Source: an uncultured Sutterella sp.
GTDB taxonomy: Bacteria > Pseudomonadota > Gammaproteobacteria > Burkholderiales > Burkholderiaceae_F
Assembly (NCBI GenBank): GCA_905206365.1
Contig: CAJLHF010000021.1
Span: 1 to 35,047 of the forward strand
Length of the DNA stretch: 35,047 nt
Direction: 5' to 3'
Every line of letters starts with the position of its first letter. The first letter of the stretch is position 1. Below the pieces are notes generated by a model, which was given only the letters and a program-made list of their open reading frames with translations, made no database searches and was not told where the DNA came from. Shown in pieces: positions 17,042-25,538 of this stretch. A program made the position numbers and the translations under genes.

Positions 17042-17329
17042 ATGGCTCACGCAGACATCCGCAAGCAGCGGGAAACCCTCGCGCGGCTCGCCGACGAGCT
17101 TGAACGACTCAACGGTCGATTCGACGAAATGAAGAAGGCCTGCGGGCTTGCCCTCGACCAAGAGGTCGTCGCGGGTTCGGACCCCGTTCCCGAGGCGCTC
17201 GCTCGGGCGATGGACGTCGCCCGAGCCGACGCGGAGCGCGCCGGCCGCAACGCCGCCGCTTCGCTTGAGGTCGAGACGAGCGCCGTCGAAGCACCCCGTC
17301 GCGCGCGCCGGGGCGCCATCGCCGTCTGA
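17042..17329 (+). CDS. lcrG: LcrG-like needle-tip chaperone and secretion regulator
   Basis: A 95-residue helical protein, the same length as Yersinia LcrG. LcrG binds the tip protein and blocks effector export from the inside. Two stretches resemble LcrG: LNGRFDEMKKACGLALDQEV fits the central helix ending in GL-PE-V, and the basic end APRRARRGAIAV fits the LcrG end with RP-R and RG-I. The middle is Ala- and Arg-rich. It is the first gene of the plus-strand translocator series, the place of lcrG in lcrG-lcrV-lcrH-yopB-yopD. Similarity is weak in such a short protein, so position carries much of the weight. The ATG at 17042 has GGAG about 15 bases upstream, rather far. Confidence 0.6.
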   Translation: MAHADIRKQRETLARLADELERLNGRFDEMKKACGLALDQEVVAGSDPVPEALARAMDVARADAERAGRNAAASLEVETSAVEAPRRARRGAIAV

Positions 17330-17387
17330 CCCCGGACGGTCGACGCGGTTTTTTCTTTCTCACACGAACCCTCAGAAGAAGATCGAA

Positions 17388-17912
17388 ATGACGCAAACCA
17401 ACAACATTTCGGGCACCTCGAGCCTCAACGAGATTCTCAACGAGATCGATCTCGGGCCGGGCAGCGGCAGCGTGCAGTTCCTCTTTGCGAAGCTCCAGCT
17501 CGCGCAGGCGCAGATCTGCAAAAATTCCGCCACGCAGTACCTCAAAAGCATCTCGGAGATTCAGGAGGATCAGGCGAAGGTTGCCGAAATGATCGAACTC
17601 GCACGCAAGTGCAAAGAGGAAGCCGCCAGCAAGGACTATGTGGCGATGCCCGACGAAATGAAGGCGTTCTTCGACGAAAAGAAGCTCACGCCCTGCCCCA
17701 CGGGCTCGAAGGGCACGTCCTACAACAAGGACGCCTGGACCTACAACCTTGAGTCGCTCACGGACTATCAGGAAACGCTGAGCAACAAGACCCAGACTCA
17801 GATGGTCTTCCTTCAGGACTTCATCTCGCAGTACAACTCCTACCTTCAGGGGGCGAATTCCGCCATTCAGGAAGCCTCGCAGGTCTTGCAGTCGATCGCG
17901 ACCGGTCGCTGA
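17388..17912 (+). CDS. sctA: Needle tip or filament protein, EspA/Bsp22-like
   Basis: A 174-residue hydrophilic protein without a signal peptide. It sits where lcrV would be but is far shorter than LcrV (326). Its layout fits the EspA/Bsp22/SseB type: an N-terminal Ser/Asn-rich stretch, a helix from about residue 30 (FLFAKLQLAQAQICKNSATQ), a variable middle with PDEMKAFFD, and a long C-terminal coiled-coil helix (about 130-170) ending in SAIQEASQVLQSIATGR. These proteins cap the needle, some as a filament, and carry the translocators. The ATG at 17388 follows AGAAGAAG. The codon use is more even and the protein is richer in Gln, Asn, Lys and Tyr than its neighbours, as expected for a highly expressed secreted product. 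Confidence 0.75.
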   Translation: MTQTNNISGTSSLNEILNEIDLGPGSGSVQFLFAKLQLAQAQICKNSATQYLKSISEIQEDQAKVAEMIELARKCKEEAASKDYVAMPDEMKAFFDEKKLTPCPTGSKGTSYNKDAWTYNLESLTDYQETLSNKTQTQMVFLQDFISQYNSYLQGANSAIQEASQVLQSIATGR

Positions 17913-17932
17913 TATTCGGGCAGAGATTACCC

Positions 17933-18418
17933 ATGGAAAAAATCATGTTGAGCGAAACCGAACTCAAAACGCTCCTCGAAGCGGTGATGAAGGGCGTGCC
18001 CCTTGCGAAAGCGGCGGGCCTTTCCGTGGAAACCCTCGAAGGACTCTACGCGCTTGCGCGCGAACTCTACGCGAGCGGAAACTTCAAGGACGCGCACACG
18101 CTCTTTCAGGCGCTCACCCTCTACGACACCCGAGATTACCGTTTCTGGATGGGCTTGGGCGGTTGCCGTCAGGCGCTCGAGCGCTACGAGGAAGCGATCG
18201 ACGCCTATCAGATGGCGTCGATCGCGACGAACCTGAAGAATCCCGAACCGCTCCTTTACGCGACGAAGTGCCTCTTGCGCCTGAATCGCAAGGACGAAGC
18301 CGTCACGGCCCTTCAGGGGCTCCTGGGTGTTTCGGATGCCGAAAATCCCGACTACGCCGCCGTGCGCTCGAAGGCCGAAACGCTTCTTGAGCTCCTCCGC
18401 TCGGGAGACGCGTCATGA
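17933..18418 (+). CDS. sycD: Translocator chaperone, LcrH/SycD type
   Basis: A 161-residue class II chaperone with three TPR repeats. It closely follows LcrH/SycD: LEGLYALARELYASGNFKDA, then HTLFQALTLYDTRDYRFWMG, LGGCRQALERYEEAIDAYQM, and a third repeat around LLYATKCLLRLNRKDEAVTA. It binds the two hydrophobic translocators before export and in Yersinia also takes part in regulation. The stop overlaps the start of sctE (ATGA), so chaperone and translocator are coupled. Confidence 0.93.
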   Translation: MEKIMLSETELKTLLEAVMKGVPLAKAAGLSVETLEGLYALARELYASGNFKDAHTLFQALTLYDTRDYRFWMGLGGCRQALERYEEAIDAYQMASIATNLKNPEPLLYATKCLLRLNRKDEAVTALQGLLGVSDAENPDYAAVRSKAETLLELLRSGDAS

Positions 18419-19404
18419 CGTCGATCGACCGTGTGACGGGCGGAACGTTCGTTTCCGGAACCGAAATGACAGAGGGTGCCGCGTTCGGTCGGACCGGGGA
18501 GGCGGGCGGCGATACTCCCGCCGCGTCGCGGACGGGGCGCTCGATTGCGGCCGACTTGGATTTGCCCGAATTGCCGCTCGCGCTTCGTGGGATTTCGATT
18601 GAGAATCTCATGTCTGCGATCTCCGATGAAATGCGCAAGAGCGGGGTTCGAAGCGCCGTCGACGCTTTGGAGAAGCAGGGCGACGAGATGGCCGAAACGA
18701 ACGCCAAGCAGCTCGAAGAGATTGCCAAGCAGATCAAATCCGTGAAGAAGGAATCTTTCTGGGACAAGTTCTGCAAGGTTTTCAAGATCATCGGTGCCGT
18801 GATCGGTATCGTCGCTTCCGTGGCGACGATTGCGGTCAGTGCCGTGACAAACCCCCTCATGGTGGCGGGCGGCGTTTTGGGCCTCATCATGTCGATCGAC
18901 GGGATCGTGAGCGCCGCTACGGACGGGAAGGCGAGCATCGCAGCGGGTTTTTCCAAATTGGGCGAAGTCTGCGGGCTTGATCCCCAAAACTCCGTCTGGG
19001 TGGGCTTTGCCGCGAACATGCTCTTTACCATCGCGGGTACGGCACTCACTTTCGGTGCGAGTACGGTGGCTTCCGCGTCGAAGGCCGCGTCCGATGCAGC
19101 TCTCAACATCTGCACGAAGGCGGCGACCTTGGCCTCGGTTGCGCAGGGCGCGGCGGGCGTAGTCGGTGCGGGCGGCGAAGTCGGTCGTTCCATCGCGCAC
19201 TATGAAACGGAAATGTCGCGCGCACGTTCGGTCGACATCGATGCGATTCTGGAAGCGTTGCGCGAGGCGATGCAGACGAACAAAAAATTCATCGAGCACG
19301 AAATGGCAACGAGCGCGCAGCTCATGGAAGCCGTTCGCGACATCGTCGCCGACTGCGGAGCCGCGTCGAACGCGATTCTGACCGTATCGGCCGCACCCGC
19401 CTGA
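18415..19404 (+). CDS. sctE: SctE, major translocator (YopB/BopB family)
   Basis: A 329-residue secreted protein expected to insert into the host membrane and form the translocation pore with SctB. Two hydrophobic regions are clear: residues about 124-165, starting IIGAVIGIVASVATIAVSAV with a polar turn, and about 198-218 (VGFAANMLFTIAGTALTFG). A coiled coil precedes them (around EKQGDEMAETNAKQLEEIAK), and an amphipathic helical region follows. The first 40 residues are polar and serve as the secretion signal. Its gene overlaps the sycD stop and is followed by sctB, the standard order. Confidence 0.9.
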   Translation: MTSIDRVTGGTFVSGTEMTEGAAFGRTGEAGGDTPAASRTGRSIAADLDLPELPLALRGISIENLMSAISDEMRKSGVRSAVDALEKQGDEMAETNAKQLEEIAKQIKSVKKESFWDKFCKVFKIIGAVIGIVASVATIAVSAVTNPLMVAGGVLGLIMSIDGIVSAATDGKASIAAGFSKLGEVCGLDPQNSVWVGFAANMLFTIAGTALTFGASTVASASKAASDAALNICTKAATLASVAQGAAGVVGAGGEVGRSIAHYETEMSRARSVDIDAILEALREAMQTNKKFIEHEMATSAQLMEAVRDIVADCGAASNAILTVSAAPA

Positions 19405-19438
19405 GGACCGATCGCAAACGTTTTTCGAAGGAATTGTT

Positions 19439-20299
19439 ATGGGAATCCACGGAATCGACGCCCCGCAGGGGCAGAGTCTTCTTGTCGCGGAAGAGCTTGA
19501 CACCGCCGGTGCTGCTTCCGAGGCGCGGGACGCAGTTGTTCATTCCCCCAACACGGACGGGCGGTTCGACGCGAGCTTTGTCACCGAAGCCGACACGCAG
19601 AGCGTGCTCCCGCCGCCCTCGCACAAGGGGGCGCGCGTCGGCAACGATGCGGCTCAGGTTGCTTCGTTGCTCTCGGACGGTCCCGACTTCTCGGCGGGCA
19701 TCCCCGAGCTTCCCGCCGCGGCTCTGGAAGGTCTTTCGGCGAGCGGGATTCCGTCGCTCGGGGCGTCGACTCTGGCGCTCATCGAGCAAGTGTCGGACGA
19801 CATGCGTCGCGCCAATGCGGAAATGCGCAAAGAGGCGACTCGTGCGACCGTCGAGGAAATCCGCGGTCAGGCACAGAAGATGCGCGAACAGGCCGTCTTG
19901 AATCTCGCTCTCGGGATTACGAGCGCGGCGATTTCGGCCGGGATTTCGCTCGGTACGAGCCTGCGCTCGGCGTCGCTGATGAACGCGGCGGGCGGCCCTT
20001 CGGCCAATCTCAGCGCCGGTCAGGCGGCAATCTTGCAGGCCCAAAACGCTTCCATCGAGGCGCAGGGGAAAGCGCTTCACGGGGCGGCCGATGCGGTTGA
20101 CGCCGTGAAAAACTTCCTCAACGCCTCGAACGAAGCCGCCATCAAAGAGGCGGATGCTCGCATCGAAACGTTGCGAGCTCACCGTGCGGCGCTCGAAAGT
20201 CTCGACGAGTCTGTGAAAGAGGTGATCAAGAAGGCTCTTGAAGCGCAACAGGCCGTCGCCGAATCGATGAACCAGACGCGCACCCGCATTCTTACCTGA
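19439..20299 (+). CDS. sctB: SctB, minor translocator (YopD/BopD family)
   Basis: A 286-residue secreted protein. The first 100 residues are polar with few helices. A helix with many Glu, Arg and Met (about 120-150) leads into a single hydrophobic stretch, ALGITSAAISAGISLGTSL (about 158-178), as in YopD. The rest forms amphipathic coiled-coil helices ending in an AVAESMNQTRTRILT segment. With SctE it makes the host pore. The ATG at 19439 follows GAAGGAATTGTT. It lies 34 bases after sctE. Confidence 0.87.
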   Translation: MGIHGIDAPQGQSLLVAEELDTAGAASEARDAVVHSPNTDGRFDASFVTEADTQSVLPPPSHKGARVGNDAAQVASLLSDGPDFSAGIPELPAAALEGLSASGIPSLGASTLALIEQVSDDMRRANAEMRKEATRATVEEIRGQAQKMREQAVLNLALGITSAAISAGISLGTSLRSASLMNAAGGPSANLSAGQAAILQAQNASIEAQGKALHGAADAVDAVKNFLNASNEAAIKEADARIETLRAHRAALESLDESVKEVIKKALEAQQAVAESMNQTRTRILT

Positions 20300-20320
20300 G
20301 AATGTCATAATGCGACTCAA

Positions 20321-20349
20321 CCGAAGGTGGCGTCCGGCGTCTCCTTCGG
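20321..20349. other. Inverted repeat between sctB and the chaperone gene
   Basis: CCGAAGG at 20321-20327 pairs perfectly with CCTTCGG at 20343-20349 around a 15-base loop. There is no T-run after it, so it is more likely an RNA stability or attenuation hairpin than a full terminator. Confidence 0.3.
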
Positions 20350-20388
20350 CGTCGTAAGAACCGGACCCAATACGGAAAAGGAATGGCG

Positions 20389-20907
20389 ATGCAGTTTCAG
20401 GACGCGCTTCGAAGCGTCGAAGAGGCGGCAGGCTGGAAGTCGGGCCGCGCCGACGCCGACGGAATTTTCTCGTTCGAACTCGACGAAGGGCCGGGCGTGC
20501 GGTTTGTCGCGCCCGACGCGCGTACGCTCGTCCTTTTCTGCGATCTCGGCCCCTTCCCCTCGGAAGAGGAAGACGAGGTCGCGCGGGAGCGAATCGGCGC
20601 TCTGGCGCTCGCGGCTCTTCGGTTCGAACGATCGATTCTCTCGGTGCGACGCGGTCGCATCGAACTCCATCGCAGGCTCGACCTTGCGGGCGCACAACCC
20701 GCCGACGTCGTACGCGAAACGACGGAACTTCTGAACGACGCCGCGCGGTGGCGGGATCGCCTTGAGGGCGAAAGCGCCTTCTCGGCCTCGCCCTTTTCCT
20801 TCAATTCTTTCGGCTCGTTCGGGGCTTTCGGCTCATTCGGATCTTTCGATTCGACGAATGCGTTCGATTCCAATGTCCGCCCCGCTCCGGGCGACATTCC
20901 CGTTTGA
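20389..20907 (+). CDS. CesT-type chaperone with a Phe-Gly-Ser-rich tail
   Basis: A 172-residue acidic protein. Residues 1-125 follow the class I chaperone layout: an N-terminal helix (FQDALRSVEEAAGW), strands around IFSFELDEGPGVRFVA and LVLFCDLG, an acidic turn, a hydrophobic helix, a strand near ILSVRRGRIELHRRL and a closing helix. Residues about 130-155 are unusual: a run built from Phe, Ser and Gly with repeated SFG units. The start is the ATG at 20389, because AAGGA lies 6 bases before it; the ATG at 20383 is too close to that site. It lies between the translocators and sctC. Its client cannot be told from the sequence. Confidence 0.65.
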   Translation: MQFQDALRSVEEAAGWKSGRADADGIFSFELDEGPGVRFVAPDARTLVLFCDLGPFPSEEEDEVARERIGALALAALRFERSILSVRRGRIELHRRLDLAGAQPADVVRETTELLNDAARWRDRLEGESAFSASPFSFNSFGSFGAFGSFGSFDSTNAFDSNVRPAPGDIPV

Positions 20908-20920
20908 GGACGCGCGATCC

Positions 20921-22915
20921 ATGTCGACCACGCTTCTTCTCCCGTCGCTCGTACGACGGATCTTCGATTTCCGACTCAAGGCCCGAGCCGCGGCGCATGC
21001 GGCCCGTGCGGTCTCGGTCCTCCTTTTCGCGTTCGGCCTCAACGGGGCCGCGGCCTTCGAGGCGCTTGACGTACGGCAGCCCGAGCCGCAGGGCTACGCG
21101 TCTTCGTCGGCTCCCGAGGTCTTTTCCGGGGCCGTGACGCCCAAGGCCATGACGCAACCCTTCACGCACTATGCCGACGGCAGCGATGTGAAGGCCGTAC
21201 TTTCGAGCTTTGCCCGCGCCGAGGGGTTCTTCCTTGACGTCGACCCCGCCGTTGAAGGAACGGTCTCGGGACGTTTCACGCGCGTCGCGCCCGAAGCGTT
21301 TTTGAGCGCCATGGGCGAAGCCTACGGGCTCGGTTGGTACGTTTTGGGGGACGTCTTGTACGTCTATCGGCTCGCCGACGTGCGTCAGGAATTTCTGACG
21401 ATCCCGAAGGGCTCGAGCGCGGACATGCTTGCATCGCTCGCACGGTCGGGGTTCGTTGCGCGGGAGTTGCCCGTGCGCTCGAACGAGCGCGGCGACGTGC
21501 TCGTTTTCCGGGGTCCTCCCCGCTACGTGGACGCGATCCGTGCGGCCGCGGACGCGCATTTGGCCCTTCAGAGCGAAAAAATCGTCATGCGGGTCTTCCC
21601 GATCAAGCACGCGTGGGCGGACGACATCACGCTCGACTCGATGGATCGGTCGGTGACGGTGCCGGGTGTTGCCACGATTCTGCGCGGCATGGTGATGGGC
21701 CAAACCGTGAGCGGTCGCACCGTTTCGGACCGCCGCAGTCCGACGAGCGTGCCGTCCGTTCCCGCACTCGGCAATGCGGGCGTTTCGCGTCAGGGCGAAT
21801 ACCGCGAGCGCGAAGCCGCCAAGGCACAGGCCTCGGTCGAAAATCCCGTTGAAAGCGGGACCATCAGCATCATGGCGGACCCCCGCGTCAATGCGGTACT
21901 CGTTTCCGACGCGCTTTACCGCATGCCCTATTACGAAGAGGTGATCCGAGCGCTTGACAAGCCCGTCGAACTTGTGGAAATCCACGCGGCGATCGTCGAC
22001 GTCGACGCGAACGCGTCGCGCGAACTCGGCGTGGATCTGAGCGGTCGCGGCGGCTCGGGCGGCAACTGGCAGGGGGGCGGTTCACTCGGCGGAGGCGGCT
22101 CCGGCGACGGTCCCTCGGTGCCCGTTTCGGGGACCGGAGGCGCGCTCATTTCCACGATTTACACGCACGGTACGGACTACTTCATGGCGCGCATCAACGC
22201 GCTTGAAGAAGAAAACGCCGCGCGCATGTTGGGGCGTCCGTCGGTGCTTACGATCGACAACGTCGAAGCGGTCCTTGAAAATACGACTTCCTACTACATT
22301 CCGTTGCGCGGTACCGAAGCCGTGGATCTCTACAAGGTCGATTCGGGGACGGTCCTCCGCGTGACGCCCCACGTTATTCGCGAAAACGGTCGTACGACGA
22401 TCAAACTCGCCGTCAACGTGCAGGACGACCAGAACGATTCTTCGGGCGGCTACCAGTCGATCGGGGGCGAAGATGCGGGTGAAATCACCGTGAACCCCAT
22501 CAAGCAGACGCGCATCAACACGCAGGCGATGGTGGCGGCGGGGCAGTCGCTTTTGATCGGCGGCTACTACTACGAGCAGGCCTCGGCCACCGAGTCGGGC
22601 GTACCCGTTCTGAAGGACATTCCCGTTCTCGGGCGACTCTTTCAGACCTCCTCGAAGTCGGGCCGCCAGATGGAGCGCCTCATTCTCATTACGCCGCGCC
22701 TTGTGACGGCGGACGGCGAGAACGTGCCGCAGCGCGTCAAGGAAACGCCCTTCCGCCGCAGTCCCACGGATCCCGAGGGGAACCGAACGGCCCCGACCGT
22801 CACCAAGATCGAACTCTCCGACCTCTCCGAGGTTTGGCCCGAAGGACGCGGGGACGCGTCCGATGTGTTGCGCCTTGAGGCTTCGACCGACGACCGCAAG
22901 GGGGTTGCACCGTGA
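20921..22915 (+). CDS. sctC: SctC, outer membrane secretin
   Basis: A 664-residue protein that forms the outer membrane ring of the T3SS. Residues 1-44 are a signal peptide with a long basic start and cleavage near GAAA-FEA. The N0 domain follows (FTHYADGSDVKAVLSSFA), then N1 and N3 domains (VMRVFPIKHAWADDITLD). The secretin core starts near residue 330, with a Gly-rich insert at about 365-405, and ends in the family signature VPVLKDIPVLGRLFQTSS, then RLILITPRLV. The tail after residue 610 is polar and may bind a pilotin. The ATG at 20921 has GAGGA 10 bases upstream; longer starts would destroy the signal peptide. The stop overlaps the GTG of sctD. Confidence 0.95.
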   Translation: MSTTLLLPSLVRRIFDFRLKARAAAHAARAVSVLLFAFGLNGAAAFEALDVRQPEPQGYASSSAPEVFSGAVTPKAMTQPFTHYADGSDVKAVLSSFARAEGFFLDVDPAVEGTVSGRFTRVAPEAFLSAMGEAYGLGWYVLGDVLYVYRLADVRQEFLTIPKGSSADMLASLARSGFVARELPVRSNERGDVLVFRGPPRYVDAIRAAADAHLALQSEKIVMRVFPIKHAWADDITLDSMDRSVTVPGVATILRGMVMGQTVSGRTVSDRRSPTSVPSVPALGNAGVSRQGEYREREAAKAQASVENPVESGTISIMADPRVNAVLVSDALYRMPYYEEVIRALDKPVELVEIHAAIVDVDANASRELGVDLSGRGGSGGNWQGGGSLGGGGSGDGPSVPVSGTGGALISTIYTHGTDYFMARINALEEENAARMLGRPSVLTIDNVEAVLENTTSYYIPLRGTEAVDLYKVDSGTVLRVTPHVIRENGRTTIKLAVNVQDDQNDSSGGYQSIGGEDAGEITVNPIKQTRINTQAMVAAGQSLLIGGYYYEQASATESGVPVLKDIPVLGRLFQTSSKSGRQMERLILITPRLVTADGENVPQRVKETPFRRSPTDPEGNRTAPTVTKIELSDLSEVWPEGRGDASDVLRLEASTDDRKGVAP

Positions 22916-24582
22916 GTTCCGCGATCTTTCGTATCCTCACGGGCGTTCATGCGGGGGCCGAAATCGAACTCGCCGAAGGTACCTGGATCTTCGGGCGGGA
23001 CGATTCGGCGGACGTCATTCTCGCCGACAAAGGGATCGCCCCCCGGCACGCGGCCTTCACGGTGGACAGCCACGGGGTCGTTCGCGTCGAAGCGCTCGAC
23101 GGAACGGTCACGCCCGCGTTGGGCGAGGCGAATGCGACGATCGGAACCCGAGACGCTTCGGGCACGATCCTGCGCGCGGGCGAACTCCTGCGCCTGGGGA
23201 CGGTCCTCTTTACCTGGGGTGCTCCGGAAGCGCCCGACGCGTTTTGGGAAGGGGTCGGGCGGGAACTGAAGACGCATTTCGAGCGCCTTGATCGGGCGGT
23301 CGCTCCCCAAAAGGGCGAGAAGACCGCTGCCGGAGAAACCTCGAGGGGAATCGTTGCCGACGAATCGGTCGGATCGTCTTCGTCGCCCGAAACGATCGAC
23401 GGCTCCGAAGCCGAGGATGCGGTCGCGGAAGGCCGGACGACATCCGCCGAGCGCGCTTCCGGTTCGAAAACCGCCGAAATCCTCGCAGGAGTCGTACTCC
23501 TCATCCTATTTCTTGCCGCCGTGGTGCTCGCGAACGACGGGTGGCGCGCCCGAGCGGTCGGGCTTCTCGAAGCGATTTCGCCCGAAGGGGCGGCGGCCGT
23601 CGAGCAGTTTGCTTCGGGTGGTCGCAGTGAAGCCGAAGTCGAGGCCTCTCGCCTCGCGCGCGTTGAAACTTTGCTTCGCGAGGATAAGCTCACCGAAGTG
23701 CGAGCCGAACAGCAGGGGCGCGTATTGCGCTTTACGGGTAGCGTCGCGGACGACGCCGCCCGCGGTCGGTTGCTTGCGCTTGCGCGAACGCTCGACGTAC
23801 CCGCAGTCCTCGACGTGATGGTCGAAAGCGACCGCGTAGAGCCCCTGCGCGCCGCGTTTTCGACGCTTGGATTCCATCCCGAGGTGCGGATCGTCACAGA
23901 GGCGACCGGCGTGAAGAACAACGATCGGAACAAAGAGCAGGGCGAGGTGCTTCGTGTTTCGGGTTACATGCTGTCGGGCGCCGTCGAAGAAAAGGCTTTT
24001 CTCGAAGCACTGAATCTTGTTCCGGCGCTCTCGGGGGCGACGAGCCCCCGGATCGAACGGCGCATTCGTCATCGCGCCGACGTGGAGCCTTTGATCCGGA
24101 AGGCCCTCGACGAGCGTGCCTTGAAGGACGTTGAGGTTGATTATTTCCCGGGGAGCATTCGGTTGCGTGCGATCCTCACCCCCGAGCGCGCCGATGCGCT
24201 CAAGGGGGCGCTCGATGCCGTGCGCGCCGCGTGCGACGTGCCGCTCTCGATCGAGATCGCGAACGAAACGCTTGTCGAGCGATCGAATGCAAAATCCGCG
24301 ATGCCTGAGACGCCCGCAAAGCCCGCAAAAGCGGTTTCGACGAAGTCCGCGGCCTCGGGTCGGACCGATTTCAAGGTCACGTCCGTTTCCTCGGGGGCCA
24401 TTCCTTTTGTGACGCTCGCCACGGGCGAGCGGGTCTTCGCGGGCGGACGACTGCCCGGAGGCTACACGCTCGAGGCGATCCGTTCGGATCGACTCGTGCT
24501 CTCGAAAAACGGGCGCCGCACCGAGTATCGGCTCGAACTCGGGCAGGCCGCCACCGACCGGAAAACCGGCAACAACCACTGA
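22912..24582 (+). CDS. sctD: SctD, inner membrane ring protein with FHA domain
   Basis: A 556-residue protein of the outer of the two inner-membrane rings. Residues 1-100 form a cytoplasmic FHA-like domain (IFRILTGVHAGAEIELAEGT, then FGRDDSADVIL and RHAAF). An acidic linker follows, then one membrane helix at about 188-210 (ILAGVVLLILFLAAVVLAND). The periplasmic part has repeated ring-building alpha-beta units (about 245-310, 330-390 and 390-450) and a C-terminal KVTSVSSGAIPFVTL segment resembling a small beta domain. It is longer than YscD (about 419), mainly through the linker and the C-terminal extension. It starts with GTG at 22912, overlapping the sctC stop. Confidence 0.9.
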   Translation: MSSAIFRILTGVHAGAEIELAEGTWIFGRDDSADVILADKGIAPRHAAFTVDSHGVVRVEALDGTVTPALGEANATIGTRDASGTILRAGELLRLGTVLFTWGAPEAPDAFWEGVGRELKTHFERLDRAVAPQKGEKTAAGETSRGIVADESVGSSSSPETIDGSEAEDAVAEGRTTSAERASGSKTAEILAGVVLLILFLAAVVLANDGWRARAVGLLEAISPEGAAAVEQFASGGRSEAEVEASRLARVETLLREDKLTEVRAEQQGRVLRFTGSVADDAARGRLLALARTLDVPAVLDVMVESDRVEPLRAAFSTLGFHPEVRIVTEATGVKNNDRNKEQGEVLRVSGYMLSGAVEEKAFLEALNLVPALSGATSPRIERRIRHRADVEPLIRKALDERALKDVEVDYFPGSIRLRAILTPERADALKGALDAVRAACDVPLSIEIANETLVERSNAKSAMPETPAKPAKAVSTKSAASGRTDFKVTSVSSGAIPFVTLATGERVFAGGRLPGGYTLEAIRSDRLVLSKNGRRTEYRLELGQAATDRKTGNNH

Positions 24583-24593
24583 AGAGGCTGTAA

Positions 24594-24800
24594 ATGACTG
24601 AATTTATCTCGGCTTGGGATGCGGCGGAAGGTGCATCCTATAATGATCAGAAGGTCGTGCGCGACGAAGTCGCCGATATCCTGTTCCGTCTTCGCCGTGC
24701 GATGGACGCCGGCCTGACGCCCGAGGAAATGAAGACCGTGCGCGCGGAAAAAGAAGCCGCGGAAGCCGCGGAAACCATCCTCGAAACGCTTTTCAAATAA
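24594..24800 (+). CDS. yscE: YscE-like needle co-chaperone
   Basis: A 68-residue helical protein, matching YscE in length (66). YscE and YscG together hold the needle subunit SctF in the cytoplasm. The C-terminal helix TVRAEKEAAEAAETILETL resembles the second helix of YscE, and the N-terminal helix has the heptad-like IL--L--AM pattern. It lies between sctD and sctF, the place of yscE. Similarity in such short proteins is weak, so position is the main support. Confidence 0.75.
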   Translation: MTEFISAWDAAEGASYNDQKVVRDEVADILFRLRRAMDAGLTPEEMKTVRAEKEAAEAAETILETLFK

Positions 24801-24822
24801 TCGACCATCGGGAGACTCCACC

Positions 24823-25068
24823 ATGACGCAAGCGGTCGGCGGATTCAACGTGAACGAAATGTTCGCCAAGATCTCGGAAGCCATTGAAACGAAAGGGAGC
24901 GAACTGCAGGACGCCATGAGCAAGATCGACGGCTCGCAGATGAGCGACAGCGACATGCTCAAGATGCAGTTCCTCGTGAATTCCTACAACACCATGCTCG
25001 AAACCGCTTCGTCCGTGACGAAGTCGCTCGTCGACGAAGCCAAGCAGATCGCGCAACGCGCGAACTGA
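24823..25068 (+). CDS. sctF: SctF, needle subunit
   Basis: An 81-residue protein that polymerises into the needle. It has the two-helix hairpin of needle proteins with a polar turn (around SKIDGSQMSDSDMLKMQ) and the conserved second helix MLKMQFLVNSYNTMLETASS, ending in Lys/Ala-rich turns. The start ATG has GGGAGA upstream. Between yscE-like and yscG-like genes it sits exactly as in Yersinia and Pseudomonas. Confidence 0.95.
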   Translation: MTQAVGGFNVNEMFAKISEAIETKGSELQDAMSKIDGSQMSDSDMLKMQFLVNSYNTMLETASSVTKSLVDEAKQIAQRAN

Positions 25069-25108
25069 TCTCGGTCGGGATTGACATTACGCCAAAGGAA
25101 AGGACATC

Positions 25109-25471
25109 ATGCTCACCGATTCCGAAGTGAAGCGCCTGCTCGACATTGCCAATGCGGGCGTGAACAAAGGGGAAATCGCCGCAGCCCGTCGTATTTACGA
25201 GGGGATCCTCGCGGGGCGCCCCGATCACGTACCGACCCTTGTGAGTTCGGCTCTGAGTCGCATTGCCGCGGGCGAATACGCCGAAGCGGAAGCGCTCTTG
25301 AAGGACCGCGTTCTCGCGGATCACCCCGACGACGCCGACGCGCTCGTTTACCTTGGGCTCTCGATGCACCTCTCGGGGCGTCGCGACGAGGCGCTCGAGG
25401 TCTTTGCACGCATCCCCGAAGGGACCCCCGCGAAGACGCTCGCCGACAACCTCGTCGCCTCGGATCGCTGA
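25109..25471 (+). CDS. yscG: YscG-like TPR chaperone for the needle subunit
   Basis: A 120-residue protein with TPR-type repeats: KGEIAAARRIYEGILAGRPD, AGEYAEAEALLKDRVLADHP and a third around LGLSMHLSGRRDEALEVFAR. YscG (115 residues) binds YscE and the C-terminal half of YscF. The size, fold and position right after sctF support this. The ATG at 25109 has AAAGGA upstream. Confidence 0.85.
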   Translation: MLTDSEVKRLLDIANAGVNKGEIAAARRIYEGILAGRPDHVPTLVSSALSRIAAGEYAEAEALLKDRVLADHPDDADALVYLGLSMHLSGRRDEALEVFARIPEGTPAKTLADNLVASDR

Positions 25472-25477
25472 ACCTTG

Positions 25478-25501
25478 AAGGCGCCCGAAGCGGGCGGCCT
25501 T
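25478..25501 (+). terminator. Weak intercistronic hairpin after the yscG-like gene
   Basis: AAGG and GCCC (25478-25486) pair with GGGC and CCTT (25492-25501) across a 1x2 internal loop, closing a GAAGC loop and followed by TTTG. The U-tract is short, so it probably only reduces read-through into sctI or protects the upstream message. Confidence 0.4.
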
Positions 25502-25538
25502 TGAGAGGAGCCCCGGCCGCGTCTTTCGCTCTCGCACG

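Noticed and set aside
17388..17912. Calling the tip protein LcrV
   Set aside because: It is about half the length of LcrV and lacks its globular domains; the helical ends fit EspA/Bsp22 better.
24639..24644. TATAAT inside the yscE-like gene as a promoter
   Set aside because: The nearest -35-like TTGGGA is 19 bases away and the site lies within coding sequence of a tightly packed operon.
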